Shown here in pieces: positions 15,099-21,625 of a stretch of 32,707 nucleotides of DNA. Source of the stretch: a bacterium. GTDB taxonomy: Bacteria; Desulfobacterota; UBA8473. The position numbers and the translations under genes are program-made. Position 1 is the stretch's first letter. Each line of letters begins with the position of its first letter. The DNA lies in NCBI GenBank assembly GCA_009773075.1, contig WOUX01000001.1:5990-38696 (forward strand). The letters run 5' to 3'. Below the pieces are notes generated by a model. It had not been told where the DNA came from and ran no database searches. It was given only the letters and a program-made list of their open reading frames with translations.

Positions 15099-15566
15099 AT
15101 GGCAATAAAGAAATCATTCTCTGAAAAAATCATATGTAAAAACAGAAAGGCATGGCATGATTATTCTATTGATGAGAAATGCGAAGCAGGCATTGTGCTT
15201 AAAGGCAGTGAGATAAAATCATGCAGGCTTGGAAAAGTAAATCTAAAAGACAGCTATGCTAAGATAAAGGATGGGGGACTATATTTAATAAATACACACA
15301 TTTCTCCTTATGACCATGCTAATCAATTTAATCATGACCCACTCCGAGAGCGCAAGTTGCTCCTGCATAAGGGAGAAATAAAGCGCTTGATCGGGAAGAT
15401 TAACGAAAGAGGGATGACTCTCATCCCTCTGAGTATGTATCTAAAAAATGGGAAGGCAAAGGTAGAGTTGGGGCTGGCAAGGGGCAAGAAACTCTATGAT
15501 AAGAGGGAGAGCATAAAAAAGAAGACTGAAGAAAGAGATTTAGAAAGATCCTTGAGGTTGAAGTAG
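15099..15566 (+). CDS. smpB: SsrA-binding protein SmpB
   Basis: SmpB binds tmRNA and delivers it to ribosomes stalled on broken mRNA (trans-translation). Recognisable segments are KNRKAWHDYSIDEKCEAGIVL, the turn LKGSEIKSCRLGKVNLKDSYAKI, INTHISPYDHAN and the basic tail KLYDKRESIKKKTEERD that enters the decoding site. At 155 residues it is full length. No good Shine-Dalgarno precedes ATG 15099, which is unusual beside the other genes here. Its RNA partner ssrA starts 81 bp downstream on the same strand. A consensus promoter lies about 160 bp upstream. Confidence 0.97.
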   Translation: MAIKKSFSEKIICKNRKAWHDYSIDEKCEAGIVLKGSEIKSCRLGKVNLKDSYAKIKDGGLYLINTHISPYDHANQFNHDPLRERKLLLHKGEIKRLIGKINERGMTLIPLSMYLKNGKAKVELGLARGKKLYDKRESIKKKTEERDLERSLRLK

Positions 15567-15647
15567 ATACCCACGTTCTTTGAAATAGGTTAAATAAAAC
15601 ACCTCGTTTTATATTATTTGTTATTTATACCAGCAAGAAGTAATTTA

Positions 15648-15999
15648 GGGGGCGACATGGTTTCGACGGGGATAGTTGAAACCTAAGCTGCATACCGAGG
15701 CCCTATTCACTCGTAAAACAATAGGATCTAAACATAATCGCAGACAACTACGAATATGCCTTAGCCGCTTAAAGCGGCTAACGTTCCCCCAGTCTTTCCT
15801 GCGGGGCTGGACGGAGCGACGATTAGCAGGATAGTCTCCTTTTGATGCTTATATAAAGGGGATAAAACAAAAATAAGCTAGTGCTTTAATGACCCTGCCT
15901 GTAGGGGCTTTAAAACGCGAAACTAAAATACAGGCTAAGTATGTAGATGCTTAAGTGGAATATCTTCGGACGCGGGTTCGATTCCCGCCGCCTCCACCA
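15648..15999 (+). ncRNA. ssrA: Transfer-messenger RNA (tmRNA, ssrA)
   Basis: The 5' end GGGGGCGACATGG pairs with the 3' end CGCCTCCACCA to form the tRNA-like acceptor stem with encoded CCA. The T arm GGGTTCGATTCCC is present. The tag frame starts with the resume codon GCA at 15740 and encodes ADNYEYALAA, ending at TAA 15770-15772. The C-terminal ALAA is the ClpXP degradation signal; clpP and clpX lie 4 kb downstream. The molecule is one-piece, about 352 nt. Adjacent smpB supports the call. Confidence 0.97.
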
Positions 16000-16017
16000 A
16001 TGATTTAAGGGTATTTC

Positions 16018-16050
16018 CCCCGCACCCCGCCCTGTGGGCGGGGTGCGGGG
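16018..16050 (+). terminator. Strong GC-rich terminator after tmRNA
   Basis: CCCCGCACCCCGCCC and its exact complement form a 15-bp stem closed by a three-base TGT loop, followed by TTTA. It begins 19 bp after the tmRNA 3' end and separates it from rph. Confidence 0.8.
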
Positions 16051-16152
16051 TTTACTATTTATCCAGAGTATGAGGGGAAAAACCTTGAAACAGTTGGCTT
16101 CAACGGTATCGGAGAAAAAGAATGTATCACATCCTAAAAGCCAGGAGAGACA

Positions 16153-16875
16153 ATGAGAAATGATGGGCGTATGCCCAATGCAATACGGAAGGTAGCCATA
16201 ACAAAAGACTATATAAAACACGCAGAAGGCTCGGTATTAATTGAAATGGGTAATACTAGAGTGATATGTACCGCTACTATAGAAAATAGGGTCCCCGCTT
16301 TTTTACAGGATACTGCTCAAGGCTGGGTAACTGCTGAATATTCCATGTTACCAAGATCAACCATGGTACGTACAGTTAGGGAGTCGTCTACTGGAAGAAA
16401 GGGAGGCAGAACCCATGAAATACAGAGATTGATTGGCCGTTCTATGAGGGTAGTTACCGACCTGAAGGAATTTGGCAAGAGGACCATCCTGCTGGATTGT
16501 GATGTTATAGAGGCAGATGGTGGTACAAGGACGGCATCCATTACAGGGGCCTTTATTGCCTTGGCTGAAGCATTCAATACACTAAAAGCAAAGGGGGAGA
16601 TTGGCAAAATGCCAATTTTAGATTACGTAGCTGCCATCAGTGTAGGTATGGTGGATGGACAGATGCTTCTTGATCTAAATTATGAGGAAGATTCCAAAGC
16701 TGAAGTGGATATGAATTTCGTAATGACTGGTAGCGGTTTGTTTGTTGAAATACAGGGTACTGCAGAGAAGAAGGCTTTTTCAAAAGAGCAGATAGATAAA
16801 ATGACAGAACTGGCATCCAAAGGGATACAAGAACTGATTGCAAGGCAGAGGGAAATAATAGGAAATCTTTTTTAA
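16153..16875 (+). CDS. rph: Ribonuclease PH
   Basis: A phosphorolytic 3'-5' exoribonuclease that trims tRNA precursors to their mature 3' ends. Family signatures are the start RNDGRMPNAIRKVAITKDY, GWVTAEYSMLPRSTMVR, SSTGRKGGRTHEIQRLIGRS, LLDCDVIEADGGTRTASITGA with the catalytic Asp residues, and DYVAAISVGMVDG. At 240 residues it is full length. AGGAGA precedes the ATG. rdgB follows immediately (TAA directly before ATG), a very common rph-rdgB pair, and a tRNA cluster lies just downstream, whose transcripts it may help finish. Confidence 0.97.
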   Translation: MRNDGRMPNAIRKVAITKDYIKHAEGSVLIEMGNTRVICTATIENRVPAFLQDTAQGWVTAEYSMLPRSTMVRTVRESSTGRKGGRTHEIQRLIGRSMRVVTDLKEFGKRTILLDCDVIEADGGTRTASITGAFIALAEAFNTLKAKGEIGKMPILDYVAAISVGMVDGQMLLDLNYEEDSKAEVDMNFVMTGSGLFVEIQGTAEKKAFSKEQIDKMTELASKGIQELIARQREIIGNLF

Positions 16876-17484
16876 ATGGAAATTGTTATAGCAACTAGAA
16901 ATGAAGGGAAGTTACAAGAGATTAAAGAACTGATTAAGGGACTGCAAGTTGAGATTTTATCCCTGAAAGATATTCCAGAAGTACCTGTTGTCAGGGAAGG
17001 TGGTTCAAGCTTTAGGGAAAATGCCCTGATGAAAGCGGAAGTTATAGCTTCTTTCACCAAGAAGGTTAGCGTTGCTGATGATTCAGGATTAGAGGTGGAT
17101 TTCCTTAAAGGGGAGCCAGGGGTTTATTCTGCCAGGTTTGCCGGGGAAGATGCCAATGACGGTGAAAACAATAAGGAGCTGCTTAGGAGACTTGAAGGTG
17201 TTCCAATATCCAAAAGGGGGGCTACCTTCAGATGTGTAATCGCTGTTGTTACCCCTGAGGGAAAGAAAGATATTGTCGAGGGTGAATGTAGGGGAATAAT
17301 TCAATTTGAGGAAAGAGGGGAATTTGGTTTCGGGTATGATCCCCTCTTTTTTTTCCCTGAGTACCGGAGAACCTTTGCAGAGTTATCACCAGAGATAAAA
17401 AACAAAATCAGCCATCGGGCAAAGGCTATGGAGAAACTGAGAGTTGTGCTGAAAGAGTATCTAAAAACGGAAAAACGAGCGTAG
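16876..17484 (+). CDS. rdgB: dITP/XTP pyrophosphatase (RdgB/HAM1)
   Basis: This enzyme hydrolyses non-canonical purine nucleoside triphosphates (dITP, XTP, ITP) to monophosphates and pyrophosphate, keeping deaminated bases out of DNA and RNA. The N-terminal substrate motif is IVIATRNEGKLQEIKELI. VADDSGLEVDFLKGEPGVYSAR holds the catalytic Asp residues, and FGFGYDPLFFFPEYRRTFAEL and ISHRAKAMEKL complete the family pattern. 202 residues is standard. Its ATG directly follows the rph stop codon, so the two are translationally coupled. A run of T after the gene (17496-17504) may help end transcription. Confidence 0.96.
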   Translation: MEIVIATRNEGKLQEIKELIKGLQVEILSLKDIPEVPVVREGGSSFRENALMKAEVIASFTKKVSVADDSGLEVDFLKGEPGVYSARFAGEDANDGENNKELLRRLEGVPISKRGATFRCVIAVVTPEGKKDIVEGECRGIIQFEERGEFGFGYDPLFFFPEYRRTFAELSPEIKNKISHRAKAMEKLRVVLKEYLKTEKRA

Positions 17485-17538
17485 AAAAAGGTTGAATTTT
17501 TTTTGTTTATATGCTACTAAACACCTTTATCTTTTTGA

Positions 17539-17616
<78 letters not shown>

Positions 17617-17632
17617 CTTAAGGTTAATGGCT

Positions 17633-17668
17633 TCGTAAAAAGCCCATCCCAATTTTGACTTTTTACGA
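17633..17668. repeat. REP-like inverted repeat between tRNA-Pro and tRNA-Arg
   Basis: TCGTAAAAAG at 17633-17642 and CTTTTTACGA at 17659-17668 are perfect 10-bp arms with a 16-base spacer. It lies in the 97-bp gap between two tRNAs. It looks like a dispersed palindromic element rather than a terminator, since no T-tract follows. Confidence 0.45.
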
Positions 17669-17713
17669 CTTTATCATGTTTGTTTTCCAAAGCTCTCAAG
17701 GTTGTAAACACGG

Positions 17714-17790
<77 letters not shown>

Positions 17791-17816
17791 GAAATTAATC
17801 TTATAATTCATCCTAT

Positions 17817-17894
17817 GGTGAGTGTAGCTCAGTTGGTTAGAGCACTGGATTGTGGCTCCAGTGGTCGAGGGTTCGAATCCCTTCACTCACCCCA
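17817..17894 (+). tRNA. tRNA-His (GTG)
   Basis: Acceptor GTGAGTG/CACTCAC with the extra 5' G (G-1) at 17817 facing C73, the hallmark of tRNA-His. Anticodon loop TTGTGGC (GTG), T arm GGTTCGAATCC, encoded CCA. Only one base separates it from the next tRNA, so they are cotranscribed. Confidence 0.97.
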
Positions 17895-17895
17895 T

Positions 17896-17972
<77 letters not shown>

Positions 17973-17975
17973 AAG

Positions 17976-18051
17976 GGGCCGTTAGCTCAATTGGTAGAGC
18001 AACTGACTCTTAATCAGTAGGTCGCAGGTTCGATCCCTGCACGGCCCACCA
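17976..18051 (+). tRNA. tRNA-Lys (CTT)
   Basis: Acceptor GGGCCGT/ACGGCCC, anticodon stem ACTGA/TCAGT, loop CTCTTAA (anticodon CTT), T arm GGTTCGATCCC, encoded CCA. It starts three bases after the preceding tRNA-Arg. Confidence 0.96.
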
Positions 18052-18089
18052 TAAACTTAAGTCCTTTTCGCTCCATAATTGGAAACTGA

Positions 18090-18118
18090 ATGGGGAAAGA
18101 TTTAAAATCTGTCCCCAT
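18090..18118. repeat. REP-like near-perfect palindrome between tRNA-Lys and tRNA-Leu
   Basis: A 29-base palindrome: ATGGGGA, one mismatched base, AGATTT, a central A, AAATCT, one mismatched base, TCCCCAT. Only one pair in the stem is mismatched. The form is typical of short dispersed palindromes that are mobilised by REP-type transposases; no such transposase is in the window. Confidence 0.5.
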
Positions 18119-18124
18119 GTCCTA

Positions 18125-18210
18125 GCGAGAGTGGCGGAACTGGCAGACGCACTGGACTTAGGATCCAGCCCCTTTTAGGGGTGGGGGTTCAAATCCCCCC
18201 TCTCGCACCA
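18125..18210 (+). tRNA. tRNA-Leu (TAG)
   Basis: A class II tRNA of 86 nt with the long variable arm CCCCTTTTAGGGG. Acceptor GCGAGAG/CTCTCGC, anticodon stem CTGGA/TCCAG, loop CTTAGGA (anticodon TAG), encoded CCA. Last gene of the cluster, 30 bp before tig. Confidence 0.96.
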
Positions 18211-18240
18211 AGTTTATATCTTTCTTTACCTGGGGGTTAG

Positions 18241-19560
18241 ATGAAGATAGAAATAGAAGAGATAAGTCCTGTCGAAAAAAAGTTTACTGTTACCCTTCCG
18301 AAAGAATTGGTTACAGGTGAGCTGGACTCTGCCTATGAAGATTTACGAAGGAAGGCTAAGGTAAGAGGGTTCCGTCAGGGCAAGGTTCCAAGAAGTATTC
18401 TTGAAAGATACTATAATAGACAGGTAGAAGGCGAGGTTGTTATAAAGCTTGTCAATGATTCCTACTTTAAAGTGCTGGAAGAAAAAAATATAACCCCGGT
18501 TTCACAGCCAATAATAGACGATAAGGGGCTGGAAAAAGGGAAGGAATTTACCTATTCTGCCAAGGTTGAAGTTAGACCTGAGATAGATGTAAAGGGTTAT
18601 ATAGGTATAGAGCTAGATAAGGGCAAATTAAATATATCGAAAGAAGATATAGACAAAAAACTTGCAGAGTTGCAGCGATCAAATGCACAGTTACAAGAGG
18701 TAGAAAAGCCTCGTCCCATTAAGGTTGGGGATTTCGCTGTTATTGATTATGAGGGGTTCTTGGATGCTGAAGCGATTGATGGAGAAAAGGTTATCGACCA
18801 TTTACTGGAAGTGGGGTCTGGATCCTTTTCGAAAGCGTTCGAAGAGCAGTTGTCAGGATTAAAAAAAGGGGATGAAAAGGATATTCAGATAACCCTGCCG
18901 GAAGAATACAACAAAAAGGATTTAGCGGGTAAAGAGGTAACCTTTAAAGTCAAAATCAAAGGGATAAAAGAAAAGATTCTACCTGAGTTAAATGATGACT
19001 TTGCCAAGGATTTGGGAGAATTTGAGACATTAGAAAAACTTAAGCAAAAGATAAGGGAAAATTCAGAAAAGCTGGATAAAATCAGAATAGAAGCTAACCT
19101 TAGAGACCAGCTTTTAAATAAATTGGTTGAGGCAAATGCCTTTGAAGTTCCGCCTTCATTAGTCAATCAACATCTTCAAGATAAGATAAAAGAAACACAT
19201 ATGCGGCTGGCTCTTCAGGGGTTAAGTATGGAGCAGGTTGGCATATCTACCGATAGCATTAAAGAGAGTTATAAAGACCAGGCTGAAAAAGAGGTGAAAG
19301 CCAGCTTCCTTCTTGAAGAGATTGCGAAAAAGGAATCCATACAGGTAGACGAAAAATATATTGAGGATAAGATACTTGAAATTGCAGAAAATTCCGGGCA
19401 TAACGTTGAAGCTGTCAGAAATCATTACAAAGAAGACGAAGCGAGAGAGAGATTGAAGACTGGACTCAAAACAGAGAAAACCCTTGATTTTATAATCGAA
19501 AAGGCTAACATAAAAGAAGTAGAAAGAAGGGAAAATGACACTAATTCCAATAGTGATTGA
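18241..19560 (+). CDS. tig: Trigger factor (ribosome-associated chaperone and prolyl isomerase)
   Basis: Trigger factor sits at the ribosome exit tunnel and shields nascent chains. The N-terminal ribosome-binding domain contains the signature VRGFRQGKVPRSILERYY (near residue 41). The FKBP-like isomerase domain spans about 150-245 (VGDFAVIDYEGFLDAE, SGLKKGDEKDIQITLPEEY). The C-terminal helical arm domain follows, rich in Lys and Glu. 439 residues is full length. The ATG follows TGGGGGT. Its 3' end overlaps clpP by 26 bp, so the classical tig-clpP-clpX-lon order is kept with tight coupling of the first two. Confidence 0.97.
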   Translation: MKIEIEEISPVEKKFTVTLPKELVTGELDSAYEDLRRKAKVRGFRQGKVPRSILERYYNRQVEGEVVIKLVNDSYFKVLEEKNITPVSQPIIDDKGLEKGKEFTYSAKVEVRPEIDVKGYIGIELDKGKLNISKEDIDKKLAELQRSNAQLQEVEKPRPIKVGDFAVIDYEGFLDAEAIDGEKVIDHLLEVGSGSFSKAFEEQLSGLKKGDEKDIQITLPEEYNKKDLAGKEVTFKVKIKGIKEKILPELNDDFAKDLGEFETLEKLKQKIRENSEKLDKIRIEANLRDQLLNKLVEANAFEVPPSLVNQHLQDKIKETHMRLALQGLSMEQVGISTDSIKESYKDQAEKEVKASFLLEEIAKKESIQVDEKYIEDKILEIAENSGHNVEAVRNHYKEDEARERLKTGLKTEKTLDFIIEKANIKEVERRENDTNSNSD

Positions 19561-20125
19561 ACAGACTGGTCGTGGAGAGCGGGCTTATGATATTTATTCC
19601 CGTCTGCTAAAAGAAAGGATTATATTCATAGGTACTCCTATAGATGACATTGTGGCCAATCTGGTTATTGCCCAAATGTTATTTTTAGAGTCTGAGGACC
19701 CTGACAAGGATATTCACCTTTACCTTAATTCGCCGGGCGGTATAGTTACTTCTGGTCTTGCTATATATGACACCATGCAGTATATAAAACCCAGGGTTTC
19801 AACATTGTGTATGGGGCAGGCTGCAAGTATGGGGGCGTTGCTTTTGACAGCAGGAGAACAGGGAAAGAGATATGCCCTTCCACATTCCCGAATATTGCTG
19901 CACCAGCCTCTGGGTGCATTCCAGGGACAGGCTACAGATATAGAGATCCATGCTAAGGAGATCCTCAAGATAAGAGAACACTTAAATAAGATATTGGTTC
20001 ATCACACTGGACAGCCTTTAGAGAAGATTCAACGAAATACAGAGCGGGACTTTTTTATGAGCAGCGAGGAAGCTAAGGAATACGGAATTATTGATGAAGT
20101 TATTAAAAAGAAGGCATCTGTCTAG
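19535..20125 (+). CDS. clpP: ATP-dependent Clp protease proteolytic subunit ClpP
   Basis: The peptidase barrel of the ClpXP machine, including degradation of tmRNA-tagged proteins. The start MTLIPIVIEQTGRGERAYDI is the family standard. The catalytic triad is visible: Ser98 in GQAASMGALLL, His123 in RILLHQPLG, and Asp172 in TERDFFM. The glycine-rich strand YLNSPGGIVTSGLAIYDT is intact. 196 residues. It overlaps the end of tig by 26 bp, and AAGGGAAA within tig acts as the ribosome site. clpX follows after 55 bp. Confidence 0.98.
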   Translation: MTLIPIVIEQTGRGERAYDIYSRLLKERIIFIGTPIDDIVANLVIAQMLFLESEDPDKDIHLYLNSPGGIVTSGLAIYDTMQYIKPRVSTLCMGQAASMGALLLTAGEQGKRYALPHSRILLHQPLGAFQGQATDIEIHAKEILKIREHLNKILVHHTGQPLEKIQRNTERDFFMSSEEAKEYGIIDEVIKKKASV

Positions 20126-20138
20126 CCGGGTTTATTTC

Positions 20139-20167
20139 ATTGTTTATGTTTGTGTTAAATAAACAAT
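20139..20167 (+). other. Hairpin in the clpP-clpX gap, next to the clpX ribosome site
   Basis: ATTGTTTAT and ATAAACAAT form a perfect 9-bp stem with an 11-base loop. The 3' arm ends at the base before the AGGGGGG Shine-Dalgarno of clpX. It is AT-only apart from one pair and has no T-tract, so it is more likely an mRNA stability or translation element than a terminator. Confidence 0.4.
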
Positions 20168-20180
20168 AGGGGGGAAATAA

Positions 20181-21434
20181 GTGAATAGGAAAGATGATGA
20201 TATAGTTGAGAATTTAAGCTGCTCATTTTGTGGTAAAGGAAGAAAGGAAGTAAAAAAGCTGATAGCTGGTCCCACCGTCTACATCTGTGATGAATGTATT
20301 GAACTTTGCAATGATATTATTGCTGAGGAGTTTGAGAAAGAGGACAAATACATTGGGTACTCCATGGTCCCCAAACCCTTTGAGATAAAGAAGTTCCTGG
20401 ACGAATACGTTATAGGGCAGGAAAGTGCAAAAAAGATTCTTTCCGTTGCAGTACATAACCACTACAAGAGAATAAACTCCAAGATAGATATGAACGGGGT
20501 TGAGCTTCAAAAGAGTAACATTATACTTATCGGACCTACAGGTTGCGGCAAAACCCTCTTAGCTCAGACTCTCGCTAAAATTCTCCAAGTCCCTTTTGCT
20601 ATTGCAGATGCTACAAGCCTTACCGAGGCTGGATATGTTGGAGAGGATGTTGAAAATATTATACTTGCTTTATTGCAGGCTGCCGATTATGATGTTGAAA
20701 AGGCGTCAAAGGGTATTGTTTACATCGATGAGATTGATAAAATCTCCCGGAAATCTGACAGTCCTTCCATTACCAGGGATGTATCAGGAGAAGGGGTACA
20801 GCAGGCCCTTCTAAAGATCATCGAAGGTACAGTAGCCAGTGTTCCTCCTAAAGGTGGCAGAAAACACCCTCAACAGGAATTTCTTCAAGTAGATACAACC
20901 AACATCCTTTTTATTTGTGGGGGGACATTTCATGGACTGGAGGAGATCATCCAAAGACGAATAAGGGGAAGTTCAATTGGTTTTGGTTCAGAGATCAGTG
21001 GTAAGAAAGGAGGGCAGATTAACGATATTCTAGTGGAAGTTCAGCCAGAAGATCTATTGAAATATGTTTTAATCCCGGAATTTATTGGGAGACTGCCAGT
21101 GATTGCCACCTTGAGTGATCTTAACGAGGAATGCCTGGTAAGGATATTAAAAGAACCAAGAAATGCTCTGGTGAAGCAGTATAGGAAGCTGTTTGAATTT
21201 GAGAAAGTTGGTCTTAATTTTACAAATGATGCCCTGGTAGCAATAGCAAAAGAGGCCCAAAAGCGGAGGTCAGGAGCTAGAGGATTGAGATCAATTATGG
21301 AGAATATTATGCTGGACATTATGTACGAACTGCCATCTCAATCGGACATCCGAGAGTGTGTTATAACCGAAGAAGTAGTTCAAAAAAAAGAAATTCCTAT
21401 ACTTGTATACGAAAAGAAAGCAGAATCTGCGTAG
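20181..21434 (+). CDS. clpX: ATP-dependent Clp protease ATP-binding subunit ClpX
   Basis: An AAA+ unfoldase that recognises substrates, including ssrA-tagged proteins, and feeds them to ClpP. The N-terminal zinc-binding domain has CSFCGKGRKEV and YICDECIELCND (four Cys). Walker A is LIGPTGCGKTLLAQTLA and Walker B is GIVYIDEIDKIS. The pore loop is in DATSLTEAGYVGEDVE. RRSGARGLRSIMENIMLDIMYELPS holds the sensor-2 arginine. 417 residues. The start codon is GTG 20181, chosen because it follows a strong AGGGGGG site and gives the standard N-terminus. Confidence 0.98.
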   Translation: MNRKDDDIVENLSCSFCGKGRKEVKKLIAGPTVYICDECIELCNDIIAEEFEKEDKYIGYSMVPKPFEIKKFLDEYVIGQESAKKILSVAVHNHYKRINSKIDMNGVELQKSNIILIGPTGCGKTLLAQTLAKILQVPFAIADATSLTEAGYVGEDVENIILALLQAADYDVEKASKGIVYIDEIDKISRKSDSPSITRDVSGEGVQQALLKIIEGTVASVPPKGGRKHPQQEFLQVDTTNILFICGGTFHGLEEIIQRRIRGSSIGFGSEISGKKGGQINDILVEVQPEDLLKYVLIPEFIGRLPVIATLSDLNEECLVRILKEPRNALVKQYRKLFEFEKVGLNFTNDALVAIAKEAQKRRSGARGLRSIMENIMLDIMYELPSQSDIRECVITEEVVQKKEIPILVYEKKAESA

Positions 21435-21463
21435 ACAGACTGAAGGTAGTTAGCCTGTAGGAG

Positions 21464-21585
21464 GAAATCATGTGCGACCTGAACGGATAGCCTGTAGACT
21501 GTAGCCTAACAGCCTTCAGCCTAAACAACCTAATTAGGTCAATGCGCAGTGACTAATAGCCTTCAGCCTACAGTCTAAACAACCT
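21464..21585. repeat. Cluster of short direct and inverted repeats between clpX and lon
   Basis: The 191-bp gap holds AGCCTTCAGCCTA twice (21511-21523 and 21558-21570), CTAAACAACCT twice (21521-21531 and 21575-21585), and an inverted pair TAGACTGTAG (21495-21504) with CTACAGTCTA (21568-21577). TAGCCTGTAG also occurs twice, near 21471 and 21488. The units are built from the same AGCCT/CTGTAG words, so they look like a decayed tandem or palindromic repeat rather than a regulatory site. The spacing is not regular enough for CRISPR. Confidence 0.6.
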
Positions 21586-21625
21586 GAGTAGTAACGGACA
21601 AATCTGATTAAGAGGATACAGAACA

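Noticed and set aside
15910..16221. Minus-strand frame of 103 codons over the tmRNA 3' end and terminator
   Set aside because: It is antisense to the tmRNA tRNA-like end and to rph; the RRRESNPRP-type peptide is a known artefact of such RNA genes.
21464..21585. CRISPR array between clpX and lon
   Set aside because: The repeats are 10-13 bp, irregular in spacing and mixed in orientation, and no cas gene is present.
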